This document shows, one piece after another, positions 12,875 to 22,470 of a stretch of DNA of 64,000 bases. Numbering within the stretch: the stretch's first letter is position 1; each line of letters begins with the position of its first letter. A program made the position numbers and the translations under genes. The notes beneath the pieces were generated by a model, which saw only the letters and a list, made by a program, of their open reading frames with translations, made no database searches and was not told the DNA's origin. The DNA is from Capra hircus (lineage: Eukaryota > Chordata > Mammalia > Artiodactyla > Bovidae): contig NC_030817.1 in the NCBI RefSeq assembly GCF_001704415.2, positions 53,553,550 to 53,617,549 of the forward strand, in the 5' to 3' direction.

Positions 12875-12876
12875 TT
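12834..12876. repeat. Compound (TG)n(TA)n microsatellite
   Basis: About seven TG units pass into TATG and then roughly ten TA units. Likely length-variable. Confidence 0.93.
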
Positions 12877-13532
12877 ATCTTTCCCAACACCTCCTGCTGA
12901 TACACGCCCAAAGGTGCTCAGCTTAAGAAGGGAGTGGTCTTTGAAAACATAAACTAGGTGTTCCCTGTTCAAATGAAAACTTGACAGATATTCTCACAGG
13001 GAATACTGGAACCTTTCCCTCAACAGCTATACAAAGGTTAAAACTTGTTCCTGGCAAAGGACTTCACACAGATGTATCCTACATGGATCGTCCCTTCTTG
13101 TGGTTCACTAAACTCTAATTGCAATTATGTCCAACATAAGTTGCTTACTGTAACGTTTCATAATGAAAAGCACACTCTCCAGAATTCAATACACAGTCAT
13201 GGCTTCTTTGATTTAAAGCATGATTATGGTAATAAAACCATGACAAAAACTGACACATCTTCTTCAGTAGACTATCCTTCTTTGGAGACAAAGGCGAGTT
13301 CTGATTACTCTGATGATAGAGGATTGAATTTAGAGTCTTGGACTTCAGCAGTCATTTCAGCTTTTTTTTGACCAATTTTGGTGTAAAATATCTTGGGGCT
13401 ACCACTATGGCTATCCCATATTACAGATAATGTATCATGATGACTTCTTTGGAGTGCATTTGTAATTAGTGCATTTGAAAAATATTTTTTTTGCTTTAAT
13501 TGCTAAAAAAATTAAATTCTACTGTGTAAGAA
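12877..13532. other. Unique sequence with an unassigned 108-codon frame
   Basis: A plus-strand frame at 13045-13371 has a fairly protein-like composition (acidic/serine-rich towards its end), but I recognise no domain. No promoter, splice sites or poly(A) signal are arranged around it. It could be an old pseudogene piece or chance. Confidence 0.35.
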
Positions 13533-13803
13533 TGCTGCTGCTGCTGCTAAGTCGCTTCAGTTGTGTCCGACTCTGTGCGACCCCACAGACGGCAGCCCTC
13601 CAGGTTCCCCGGTTCCTGGGATTCTCCAGGCAAGAACACTGGAGTGGGTTGCCATTTCCTTCTCCAATGCATGAAAGTGAAAAGTGAAAGTGAAGTCGCT
13701 CAGTCGTGTCTTAGCGACCCCATGGACTGCAGCCTACCAGGCTCCTCCATCCATGGGATTTTCCAGGCAAGAGTACTGGAGTGGGGTGCCATTGCCTTCT
13801 CCA
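13533..13803 (-). mobile_element. Bov-A2 dimeric SINE, antisense, near full length
   Basis: Starts with the reversed (AGC)n tail (GCTGCTGCTGCTAAGTCGC), then two Bov-A monomers joined by the GAAAGTGAAAAGTGAAAGTG linker, and ends GGGGTGCCATTGCCTTCTCC. Both monomers are present, which defines Bov-A2. Confidence 0.96.
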
Positions 13804-13959
13804 AAACCTACCCTAGTCCTGCTCAATAAAGGTTGAACTCAACCACGGTCTTTGTTTTCAGACATCTAAATCAGCATGGAGCAGCTGCCAGGGTTGGTGG
13901 GTGACCGTGCCTTCCAGAAAAAGCAGCTCCAGGGAGCACAGTGAGCTCCACGATCCAGA

Positions 13960-14215
13960 TCAAGGGCTCTGGAAGTTCCCAGGTTCCGCCACAAACGCAG
14001 CTGGAGCGCTCCCTGGATAGGGACCTGTGGCTTTTCGGGTTAGCCCGAGGAAGAGCGGTCGCGGAGCACCCTGGCGCCCGCCGGTGGTGGCTGCGCTGCG
14101 AGGGGACAGCTTGGAGCCCCGCCCCTGCCGCGCCGCGCCGCCCGCCTGGAGCCGGCACGGAAAGTTACTGCGTGCTAACGTGGCAGGAAGCATGGAGCGC
14201 CCGGGGCTGCCAAGT
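13960..14215. promoter_or_regulatory. Isolated CpG-dense block (small CpG island)
   Basis: I count about 25 CpG in roughly 220 bp, including a run near 14127-14146 made almost only of C and G (CCGCGCCGCGCCGCCCGCC). A GC box lies at 14117-14125. Flanks are CpG-poor. Such blocks often mark promoters or germline-unmethylated enhancers. No recognised coding exon adjoins it. Frames through it (77-110 codons) have the Arg/Ala/Pro bias expected of any GC-rich DNA. Confidence 0.65.
14117..14125. promoter_or_regulatory. GC box (Sp/KLF-type site)
   Basis: CCCCGCCCC, the reverse of GGGGCGGGG, sits in the densest part of the CpG block. No TATA box is visible nearby, as is common for CpG-type promoters. 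Confidence 0.5.
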
Positions 14216-14557
14216 GCTGAAATCCTGGGCTGTGTTTCTTATGCTCACAGGCAAGGCTCTTCTGAGAGTCTAGTCTATACACGTCTCCGGCACATAACTG
14301 TATTCTTTTAAGCAGTTACTGTATTTTGGAACAGAGGGAGGAGAAAAGAGTTTGAGGGAGTGGCCGGAAGGCAGGAGCCAAGATCCCATGTATTTTTTTT
14401 TTTTCTGCTTGCCCTAAGATGTTCCTAAGCCGGATGTATACTCTCACCTCTTGTATTGTGTACCGCTGAATTTTCAGCATATAGATTTAAAGAAACAATC
14501 TAACTCTTCATCAAGTTCAACTAACCCGAGGCTTCCATTCTATCTATGTGATCATTC

Positions 14558-14686
14558 TTTTTTTTTTTTTTAATTGGGTTATAGTTGCTTTACAATGTTG
14601 TGTTAGTTTCTGCTGTACAATGAAGGTGATCAGATATATGTATACATATATCCTCTCCCTCTTGGACCTCCTCTAACCTCTATCCC
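14558..14686 (-). mobile_element. L1 3' end, antisense (3' part of an inverted L1)
   Basis: Begins with the reversed poly(A) (about 14 T), followed by TAGTTGCTTTACAATGTTGT and GTTAGTTTCTGCTGTACA, the antisense of the ruminant L1 3' terminus. It runs into the reversed 3'-UTR segment CCTCTCCCTCTTGGACCTCC. See the neighbouring plus-strand part. Confidence 0.88.
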
Positions 14687-14785
14687 ACTGGGCATACACC
14701 CTGAGAAAACCATAATTCAAAAAGACACAGGAACCCCCAATGTTCACTGCAGCGCTATTTACAACAGCCAGGACATAGAAGTTGC
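14687..14785 (+). mobile_element. L1 ORF2-end segment, sense (inverted 5' part)
   Basis: GGGCATACACCCTGAGAAAA, CCATAATTCAAAAAGACACA and TTTACAACAGCCAGGACAT are L1 ORF2 3' sequence in the plus direction, directly abutting the minus-strand 3' end. Abrupt opposite orientations of one L1 with intervening sequence lost are typical of 5' inversion during insertion. Confidence 0.85.
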
Positions 14786-15292
14786 TCATACATTTTTTTT
14801 AAACAAACATTTCCTAAGCACCGGTGATCTGTCAGTTACACAAGGGGCCCTGGGAACCCTGAGAAGCTCATAGTCCGATGTGGACAGACAGTATAAATGG
14901 TAGCTGTGTGTTAGACGGGTTATCACCGTGGCTGCACAGAGAGCTGCCCAGCAGAGAAGTTTTTTTCTGCCAGATGGGAGAGAAGACACAAAGGCTTTCA
15001 GGGGAGCCTTGTTAGAGCTGGGGCTTTGAAGAATGACTCTGGTGAGAAGGTCACCAGGTGAACAAGTGGCCTAATTAGGCTGTGATATACATTTATCATC
15101 TTTGTCCCATATCTGCTTTTTCAAGGGAAGCTTTAAAAATACAAAAACTGGATTGGAGGTTGGAGGAAAGTCTTATATCAACATTATATTCTCTGATTAT
15201 GATCATTGTACTGTGGTCACAGAAGAGAGAGACCATATTCCTAGGAAAACCACACTGAGAAAGAGTAAAGGGAAATGTCTTCTTCCTCCCCA
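14786..15292. other. Unique sequence, no gene seen
   Basis: No recognised element. Frames near 15096-15580 run into the adjoining microsatellite and encode dipeptide repeats, so they are not genes. Confidence 0.5.
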
Positions 15293-15307
15293 TCTCTCTC
15301 TCTCTCT

Positions 15308-15362
<55 letters not shown>

Positions 15363-15391
15363 TATGTATGCATAATATATATATATATACA
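15293..15391. repeat. Compound (CT)n(TA)n(CA)n(TA)n microsatellite
   Basis: About 8 CT, 16 TA and 10 CA units, then a short bridge and 8 more TA. A long uninterrupted run suggests high instability. Confidence 0.96.
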
Positions 15392-15748
15392 CAGATATCC
15401 ACACATTATGTATGGTAGGGGCCAGAGAGAGAGACCGAGAATGAGACTGATAAAGCAAATAGGACAAAATATTAACAATTGATAAATCTGGATAAAGGGT
15501 AATTGTGCTATATTTGTAAATGGAAACTTACACCAACACAAAAAGCTAAAAAAAAAAAAAAAAGTACAAAACATACTCAATTTGTTTTAAACTACCAGAA
15601 TGATAATGTCTTTCATTACCATCATTCTGAAAGGCAGTAATCAGAACACCCAGGCCAGATGGATGCAGCAAGCCACGTAGGCCTTGGGAACTCTGAGGAA
15701 TGCAGCATCTTCTGTGGTTACCTCTTCACTCCCCCACCCTGTTCTTTT

Positions 15749-15781
15749 TTCAAATTGATGTATAGTTGATGCACAATATTC
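15749..15781 (-). mobile_element. Very short L1 3'-end fragment, antisense (weak)
   Basis: TTCAAATTGATGTATAGTTG followed by ATGCACAAT resembles the antisense L1 terminus. Only about 33 bp, so this may be chance. Confidence 0.4.
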
Positions 15782-16079
15782 CCACTCTATTCTTTTTTTT
15801 AAAACCTTTGCAGCTCTAAGGGTGAGAGGGTCAGGACAGCGATGAAGCCCATAGCAGGTGTGGTCTACAGAGGGTCTTGAAGGAAAGGGCCTAAAAGATG
15901 CTGCCTGTTCCTCTGCAGTGGAATCCTCCCACCCCCAGGAACCTAGAGGAAGTAGTGCCACCAGGAGTGGGCAGTCAGATTAGTAAGAGTTTGTGATCTA
16001 TCAAACAATTTTTTTAATACTTGCTTTCAATATATTTTAAAAAGCAGAAAGCAGAATTTTATAATAATATAAATAACAG

Positions 16080-16310
16080 CAGCGTCAGCAGCTAACTTAT
16101 ACCAGAAGCAGACTCTATTCTAGGCACTTTGCTAACTACTTAATATGGATATTTCATTGGTTCTCCATAATAGCTCCATGAGGTGGGTACTGTTAATATT
16201 CCCATTTTACAGATGGGGAAACTAACGCCCAGCTACTCAAACAGTGGAATTGGATATGTATAAGCACAAGTGGCCAGGCTCCAGTGCCTGGGCTCTTGCC
16301 CACAATTTTA
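16080..16310 (-). mobile_element. MIR SINE, antisense, long copy
   Basis: TTCTAGGCACTTTGCTAACT, CATGAGGTGGGTACTGTTA, CCCATTTTACAGATGGGGAA and a final GCTCCAGTGCCTGGGCTCTT give nearly the full reversed MIR. Confidence 0.85.
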
Positions 16311-16509
16311 TACTCTCAAGGTTCTAGTTATTAGTTTACGTGCATGTAGACTCAGAATTTCAGAGGACATGGAGAGGGGATGAAAGCAGTATGATTGGTG
16401 TGAGACTGCAATAATGTTTCATTCCATTCTTCAGTGTTATTTGTGTATAATTTTTAAAAATCAACCCTATGAATGGATAATTCCTGATCTGGTAGATGTA
16501 GTTTGGGAT

Positions 16510-16620
16510 ATGTGTGTCTAACACTGAATCTCTGTCACTAAATAAATTACAGCTTCTCTGTGCCTTGGTTTCTGTATCTGAAATATGAGATGCTATTTGC
16601 TAACATTTTCCCACTAAGAT
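16510..16620 (+). mobile_element. MIR SINE fragment, sense (weak)
   Basis: GCTTCTCTGTGCCTTGGTTT followed by CTGTATCTGAAATATGAGAT parallels the MIR core, but little else is alignable by eye. Confidence 0.45.
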
Positions 16621-17849
16621 ACTTGCTCTGTGGTTGATATTCTGTGCGTAATGTGTGTAGAATATGGAGATTGTGGAGACTATGGGGTAGGGAAAAGGTA
16701 GGGAGGAGTAGGGTGGAGTGAGGCAAATATCTATGAAGACAGTTACTTATGGTGGGATCAGATATGCATGAGGCAGCACTGGGCTTTCTGACAGTCCAAC
16801 ACGGGATGAAAACATCAGATCCAAATTAGACCTCCCCCTCCGCTTGTGTGCCTCCCTTTTTTTCTGCCCCCTGCCCCGTCTCCCTTCTTCCTTTCTTTTC
16901 CTGGGCCAATGGAAGTTGTGTTCTGTTGTATTTACATTTTCTCAGATAGAAAAGATAAGCAGAGACTCAGACCTGAGAGAATGTGAGTGGCCTTCAGGCC
17001 GTGTGAGCACACATCTCTTTGCATCCAGGGACTCACTCCTGGATATCATTTAACTCCTTTACCATATGCATGGAAGAGACACTTTTCGATTTGCTGCTTA
17101 TACACAGACAATTCACTGGAAAAGCATCTTAGAAAAGGTTAAAAAAAAAAAGGAAAGAAAAGAAAAATTAGAGCAACCAAAGTTATTTACTGCTATGGTA
17201 GAAACTATGCTGATCCGTTTGCATTCTCTTTCAGGTCACCTTTCAGACAATCTGGCTAGAAAGCAGAATTTTCACTTCTCTGCATCATCCATCTAGGTTC
17301 AAAGATGCTTTTGAGAGAGCCAAGGGAATGATGATTTAATGTTGTCAAGTACTTTGAGATCTCAGACAAAGAAACTCTGTAAATACTGTGAATTACTGGG
17401 CATTACTGGCCCCAGTATCCATCCCCTCAGTATTATCAGGGCTTTGGAAAAATTAATGAAGAAACGGGTCCTGACATACTGGCAGCAGCAATCGCTTGTG
17501 CAAAGATTAAGAGACCCTCTGCATTGAGGACTGTGGGACTCAGTGAAAATACTCACCCAAGAATTACCTTTCTTTTTTTTTTTTTTTTTTTTGCAAATGG
17601 AAACCACCAAAGATGAAAACCCACTGCAATATGAAAAAGAAAGAATTAAAGCTTTTAAACTCAAACTGTCACAGGGAGAGGGCAAGGCTTTGTGTGCATG
17701 TACATATCTGTACAGGAGCAGAGAAGAGAGAGACATTCAGAGAGACGGACTGGGCTTCAGGGAAAAGAAGAGCTGGGCAAAAGACTTTTGCTCATATGTT
17801 TATATTTGCTACAAAACTAGATCCTTTTAAAAAACAAAAACAAAAAACT
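16621..17849. other. Unique sequence, no gene seen
   Basis: Holds a pyrimidine-rich stretch at 16828-16905, an A-rich stretch at 17140-17170 and a T20 run at 17573-17592. No exon or recognised repeat. Confidence 0.5.
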
Positions 17850-18380
17850 ATATGCATTCTGGTTGGTGAGGGTGTAGGGCAACAGGCAGTCACATACATT
17901 CTTGGTGGGCGTGTACATCTATTTGCATATATAAAAATGGCATATTCTTGAAGCTATTTGCAGCAGTGCTGTTTGTATCGGTCAAGTTTGAAACAACTTT
18001 AAAGTTGATTAGTAAAGGATTATGTAACTTTTGGTATATCCATAAAATAGAGTATTACCCAGTCATTAAAAAGAATAATGCAGTTCTGTATGGACTCTAT
18101 AGAATTAGCTCTAAAGATGTAGTGTTCATTGACCTGGTGATCCAGTGGTTAAGACTCTGTGCTCCCAATGCAGGGTGCATAGGTTTGATCTCTGGTCAGG
18201 GAACTAGATCCTGTGTGCTGAAACTAAGAACTTGCATGCTGCAACTAAAACCCAGTACAGACAATTAAAAATATATATAGTGTTAATTGAGAAGAACCAA
18301 TATGTAGAACAGTGTATGTTGGTGTGTGTATAAATATATTTGAATACATATGTTTGGATTCATCATGCTCATATATTCAT
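17850..18380 (+). mobile_element. Old L1M-type LINE 3' region, sense, split by a SINE
   Basis: GCAGTGCTGTTTGTATCGGT, TTTGAAACAACTTTAAAGTT, GGTATATCCATAAAATAGAG and TACCCAGTCATTAAAAAGAA follow the order of old L1M 3' ends. The match resumes after the CHR insertion at 18133-18277. Confidence 0.75.
18133..18277 (+). mobile_element. CHR-type SINE inside L1M, with TSD
   Basis: GATCCAGTGGTTAAGACTCT, then CCCAATGCAGGGTGCATAGG, a B-box-like GGTTTGATC and GGTCAGGGAACTAGATCC. TSD TAGTGTTCATTGA (18120-18132) and TAGTGTTAATTGA (18278-18290), one mismatch, fixes the borders. Confidence 0.92.
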
Positions 18381-18451
18381 AGAATGGATTGTTTCTAATA
18401 GATTGCATAAGAAACTGATAGCTGGCCTAAAGATAGGGCTTACCTCTGCTT

Positions 18452-18677
18452 GAAGGGGTTCCCAGGTGGCGCTAGTGGTAAAGAACCCACCTGCCAATGC
18501 AAGAGATGTAAGAGATATGGGTTCAATCCCTGGGTCAGGAAGTTCCCCTAGAGTAAGAAATAGCAACCCACTCCCCTATTCTTGCTTAGGAAATCCCATG
18601 GACAGAGGAGCCTGGTGGGCTATGTTCCATAGGGTCGCAAAGATTCAGACACAACCGAAGTAACCAAGCGTGAACAC
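18452..18677 (+). mobile_element. Bov-tA SINE, sense, full length
   Basis: tRNA-Glu-derived head (GTTCCCAGGTGGCGCTAGTG, AAAGAACCCACCTGCCAATG) followed by the Bov-A body (AGCAACCCACTCCCC, CATGGACAGAGGAGCCTGG). A short probable TSD is ACCTCTGCTT (18442-18451) and ACTTCTGCTT (18678-18687). Confidence 0.95.
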
Positions 18678-19009
18678 ACTTCTGCTTTACATGCTTTCAA
18701 ATATTGTATCATGTACCCTTTCAAAAAAATTAAAGAAACAGTGTTAATGTGTGTGAAACCACTGATTAAATGACAAAGTAAAAAGATGAACCTTTTACCA
18801 TTTTCTGGGGGTGGGGCTGGGTAAGATATATTTTCAGAGCTCTCTCAACACCTAACTTCCTTGGTTGCCCACAGCTCAATTCAGGTGGGTCAGCCTTGGA
18901 ACAAAGACACACTAGGCTAGGGGATGCTCATCTCAAGGCTGTAGGTGGAGTAATAAGATTTCTGTTCTCCTGAGAATCTAATAAGAACAATAAAATAATA
19001 ATGATCTCA

Positions 19010-19135
19010 AAAATAAATATGGAACACTTAGGTGCCAAGCACTGTGCTAGGAGCTTTGTGTAGATAATGTTGCTTCAATCCCACCACAAACCATGATGCT
19101 GTCAGTGCAATTACCTCCATTTTACAGGTCACTGT
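19010..19135 (-). mobile_element. MIR SINE, antisense
   Basis: GTGCCAAGCACTGTGCTAGG, AGCTTTGTGTAGATAATG and CCTCCATTTTACAGG follow the reversed MIR order. Confidence 0.75.
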
Positions 19136-20029
19136 AGAGGTCCTTGGTACCATGGAGCCATTGGCCCTCGGAAATGGAAAATCTGCTGCTCCCCAGTCTC
19201 ACTGCCACGGGCAGCACAGCATCTCCCAGGGCCTTGGCTTCTCCCTGTATGTTTGCGTCTCGTCTCTGACACCAGTTGGTTTATTCGCTCTCTACTGGGC
19301 TCACTCGCTGATGCTGCTTTCTCAAGTCCTTTGAGCATGGTCCTTTGACACCCTTCTCCACCCCCAGTTCTCCTCTGTGCTTCAGCTGCCTCCTAACTGC
19401 CTCCTCTTCTTGGACCACCTGTTCTAGTCTCATGAGAGACGACTTGAGAAGCCATCCCCACTGAAGGTCAGCCACTTTCAGACTCAAGGGTGGGCTGTCC
19501 CGGGTCAGGTTCCCATTCTGCTTCATTTCCCTGTGGCTTCCCTTTCGCTCATCAAATCTTTTTCTGAGACCTGACCTCAAACCAGGCCCAGGGACACTGA
19601 GGGTGCAGCACCAACAAAGCACCAAGCCCTAGCTCTCCTTGGACTCACCCTCCCTGGGCCTGCAGTCATGGGGGTAGCAGACATGCTGGCCTGGCCAGTT
19701 AGGAGAGAACAACCACGCCTCACCACTGAGCTCTTGTCTCCATCTTTACGTTACAGCTCTTGTGCTTCTCTGCCCTCTTGTCTTTTCCTCATTTTCTATC
19801 CACCTCCTGAAACCTGGTCCAGTCAACTTCAAAGTCCAAGATGACCAAGCAGATGGCCAGCACAGCCGGGTGGAGAGTAATGGGAGGGAATTCTGGTGGA
19901 CAGTAATGCTCAAGCCTGAAGCCTCCAATAGTGAGGTTACCAACGGTCCTACCAAAAAGGGTCAGCAAATGCCCAAGTGGCGTTCTTCTCTTTTCTTCGT
20001 TATTTCTCTTCTGTCAATGCCAAACTGCT
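19136..20029. other. Unique or very old sequence, no gene seen
   Basis: Pyrimidine-rich on the plus strand, possibly older L2 that can no longer be aligned by eye. Open frames to 114 codons on the minus strand match nothing recognised. Confidence 0.4.
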
Positions 20030-20490
20030 TGAAAGGATTCCATGCTGACTTATTCAGGCTTGTCTTCTACAGTCTTCAAACTCCAAAAAAATCCTTCAAA
20101 ACCCAGCTCCAGGCATTTTCCTCCTCAGTGAATCAGTCCTTAAATTCTTAGTGACAATCATGGCTGCATTTGGGCTACTTCTGTATCTGGTACATAATTT
20201 TATTATTACTCTTATTGTGCTATATTGCTTGTGTTTATTTAAAAGTGTGTCAGAGGTTAAAGCGTCTGCCTCCAATGCGGGAGACCCGGGTTCGATCCCT
20301 GGGCTGGGAAGATCCCCTGGAAAAGGAAATGGCAATCCACTCCAGTATTCTTGCCTGGAGAATCTTATGGATGGAGAAGCCTAGTAGGTTACAGGACATG
20401 ACTGAGTGACTTCACCTTCAACTTTACCTTTTCTTGACTCTAGTGTAAACTCACAGAAGACAGGTTCCATGTCTTGATTATTTATTTTGA
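20030..20490 (+). mobile_element. L2 LINE 3' region, split by Bov-tA
   Basis: The left part (CAAAACCCAGCTCCAGGC, TCCTCAGTGAATC) resembles the L2 stretch encoding the ORF end. The right part after the SINE (GACTCTAGTGTAAACTCACA, AAGACAGGTTCCATGTCTTG) is the L2 3' tail. Confidence 0.6.
20246..20428 (+). mobile_element. Bov-tA SINE, sense, 5' head trimmed
   Basis: GGTTAAAGCGTCTGCCTCCA, GGGTTCGATCCCTGGGCTGG, GGCAATCCACTCCAGTATTC and GACATGACTGAGTGACTTCA. The B box (GGTTCGATCC) is intact; the first bases of the tRNA part are lost. Confidence 0.94.
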
Positions 20491-20654
20491 ATTTAAATAA
20501 GCTATTTTAGAAGAACCTTAGATTTATAAAAAAGATACAAAGATAATACAGAGAGTTGTTCTATACCCCTTGCCTGATTTCCCCTGTCGTTGACATCTGG
20601 CTTTATGACAGTATATTTACTATAACTAAGGAATCAGCAATAGGTTGTTACTAA

Positions 20655-20882
20655 TTTTTTAAAATGTCTTTTACTTATTTATATTTATTTATTTGGCTGT
20701 GCTTGGTCTTAGTTGCAGCATGCAGGATCTTTGATCTTCACTGAGGCATGCAGGATATTTAGTTGTAGCTTGCAAACTCTTAGTTGTGGCATGTGGGATC
20801 TAGTTTCCTGACCAGGGATGGAACCTGAGACCCTAGCATTGGGAGTACAGAGTCTTAGCCACTGGAGCACCAGGGAAGCTCC
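20655..20882 (-). mobile_element. CHR-type SINE, antisense, in L1M
   Basis: Reversed A-rich tail (TTTATATTTATTTATTTGGC), GTTGCAGCATGCAGGATCTT, CTGACCAGGGATGGAACCTG and GAGCACCAGGGAAGC. Probable TSD TAGGTTGTTACTAA (20641-20654) and TGGGTTGTTGCTAT (20883-20896). Confidence 0.92.
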
Positions 20883-21061
20883 TGGGTTGTTGCTATTAAC
20901 TGATTTTCATAGTTTATTCAGATTTCACTAGTTTCTCCCCTAATGACCTTTCCTATTCTAGATGCCATCCAAGCACCACATTACATTCAGTTGTCTCCTT
21001 AGCCTCTTCTGGTCTGTGACAGTTTCTTGAACTTTTCTTGTTTTTGATGACCTTGACAATT

Positions 21062-21400
21062 AAAAAAAATTATTTATTCGGTTGTGCTGGGTCTTCAGTG
21101 CCTCGTGGCCTTTTTCCTAGTTGCAGTGAGCGGGAGCTAGTCTCTCGTGGAGGTACACGAGCTTCTCACCGTGGTTGCTTCTTTTCTCGCAGAGCACAGG
21201 CTCTAGAGCACTTGGGTTTCAGTATTTTTGCAGCACGTCGGCTCTGTAGCTGTGGCTCCCCGGCTCTAGAGTGCACGTTCAGCACTTGTGGCACAAGGGC
21301 TTGGTTACCCTGAGGCTGTGGGATCTTCCTGGGCCAGGAACCAAACCTGTCTCCTGCATTGACAGGTGGACTCTTCACCACCGAGCCACCAGGGAAGCCC
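21062..21400 (-). mobile_element. CHR-type SINE, antisense, long copy, with TSD
   Basis: Nearly full length: TTATTTATTCGGTTGTGCTG, GTGAGCGGGAGCTAGTCTCT, CGCAGAGCACAGGCTCTAGA and GAGCCACCAGGGAAGCCC. TSD TGACCTTGACAATT (21048-21061) and TGACTTTGACCATT (21401-21414). Confidence 0.94.
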
Positions 21401-21530
21401 TGACTTTGACCATTTGGAGGCATATTGGTCATGTGTGTTATAGAATGTTGTTCAATTTGGGGTTCTCTAATGTTTTCCTCATGGTTAGACTGGGGTTTCT
21501 TTATTTCTAAGCAAAATATCTAGAATATAT

Positions 21531-21980
21531 CACTGACCACAGATCAGGCTTTTGATTTAATGGTGAATGAACTGACTAGAATTCAGCTGTTTCTTTAGCA
21601 CGGTGCATGTAAATGGAATCTTGATGAATGCTCTTAGAGAGATGAAGTATGGAACCCAAGTCTTGTAAAGATCTTCCACACAGTTCAGTTACAAAAGATA
21701 GCATGTATTAAATAAGGAGAGCCACAGAGAATTACCTGTGGCAGCTCAGAAGATGGACTAATTAGCTTGAGTGGGTGACGCCAGCGACGTCTCTGAAAGA
21801 AGGGACTGGAAAAGCAGGGAGGATTTAGAGAGGCCCTTTTCAGTTCTCAAACACACCCTAGCTCCCTCCTGCCTTATGGTCTGCTTACCTGCTGAGCCCA
21901 AGGTCTGGAAGACATTGCCAACCCCTCCCCTCTCATGGCTGGCTTCTCGCTGCAGACCACATTATCAAAGATACGCTCCA
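21531..21980. other. Unique sequence, no gene seen
   Basis: No recognised element. A few CpG near 21780 do not form an island. Confidence 0.5.
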
Positions 21981-22265
21981 TCTCTGTGTGCTGCAACTAC
22001 GGAAGCCCGAGCACCTCGAGCCCGTGGTCCTCAGCAAGAGAAGCCACCACAATGAAGAGTAGCCTCTGCTCACCGCAGCCAGAGAAAGCCTGCACAAAGC
22101 AATGCAGAGCCTGCTGCTGCTGCTGAGTCGCTTCAGTTGTGTCCGACTCTGTGCGACCCCACAGACAGCAGCCCACCAGGCTCCACCGTCCTTGGGATTC
22201 TCCAGGCAAGAACACTGGAGTGGGTTGCCATTTCCAGGGCAGCCAAAAATAAATAAATAAGTAAA
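21981..22265 (+). mobile_element. CHR-type SINE, sense, split by Bov-A
   Basis: GCTGCAACTACGGAAGCCCG, AAGAGAAGCCACCACAATGA and GCAGCCAGAGAAAGCCTGC, then after the insertion the CHR tail GGCAGCCAAAAATAAATAAA. Both halves join correctly when the insert is removed. Confidence 0.92.
22111..22235 (-). mobile_element. Bov-A2-type half unit nested in CHR, antisense
   Basis: CTGCTGCTGCTGCTGAGTCG through TGGGTTGCCATTTCC: the 3' monomer of Bov-A2 with its (AGC)n tail. Only one monomer was copied, so it is 5'-truncated. Confidence 0.94.
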
Positions 22266-22324
22266 AATGTAAAAACAGGCTTCACCAATCTCTCTCAGCA
22301 ACGCTTGTTTTCTTCACAGCTTTT

Positions 22325-22470
22325 GCCAACATGTCTACGGATTATTTCTTTACTGTCTGTCTCTCTCACCAGAATCTAAGCTCCTTGAGGACAAGGACTG
22401 CATTTTTTAATCCTCTCTGGCAGAGCACATGACCCACAGAGAGAGGCACTCAAGTTATCTTGCTGAATCA
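22325..22470 (+). mobile_element. L2 LINE 3' end, sense
   Basis: CCAGAATCTAAGCTCCTTGA followed by GGACAAGGACTGCATTTT is the characteristic L2 tail region. Confidence 0.7.

Larger units (their letters stand above)
20491..21530 (-). mobile_element. Old L1M-type LINE 3' region, antisense, split twice
   Basis: AGAACCTTAGATTTATAAAA, TACAGAGAGTTGTTCTATAC, ATTCAGATTTCACTAGTTTC, AGTTGTCTCCTTAGCCTCTT and ATGGTTAGACTGGGGTTTCT appear in the order of a widespread mammalian L1M 3' end read backwards. Two CHR SINEs interrupt it. The subfamily is not resolved. Confidence 0.65.

Noticed and set aside
13045..13371. 108-codon plus-strand frame with protein-like composition
   Set aside because: I recognise no family. 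No start context or exon borders. Kept only as a note in the unique-sequence entry; a protein search would settle it.
13533..13803. Regularly spaced similar units suggesting a tandem or CRISPR-like array
   Set aside because: These are the two monomers of one Bov-A2 SINE. No CRISPR is expected or seen in this mammalian DNA.
13941..14311. Three overlapping frames through the CpG block (77-110 codons)
   Set aside because: GC-rich DNA is poor in stop codons; the Arg/Ala/Pro/Gly bias follows from composition. No conserved motif seen.
15096..15580. Frames of 123-126 codons on both strands
   Set aside because: They owe their length to the TA/CA microsatellite, which lacks stops and encodes Tyr-Ile/Thr-His repeats.
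18452..18677. tRNA-Glu-like sequence with A and B boxes as a possible tRNA gene
   Set aside because: It is the head of a Bov-tA SINE, with no foldable full tRNA. The same applies to the other Bov-tA and CHR heads in the window.
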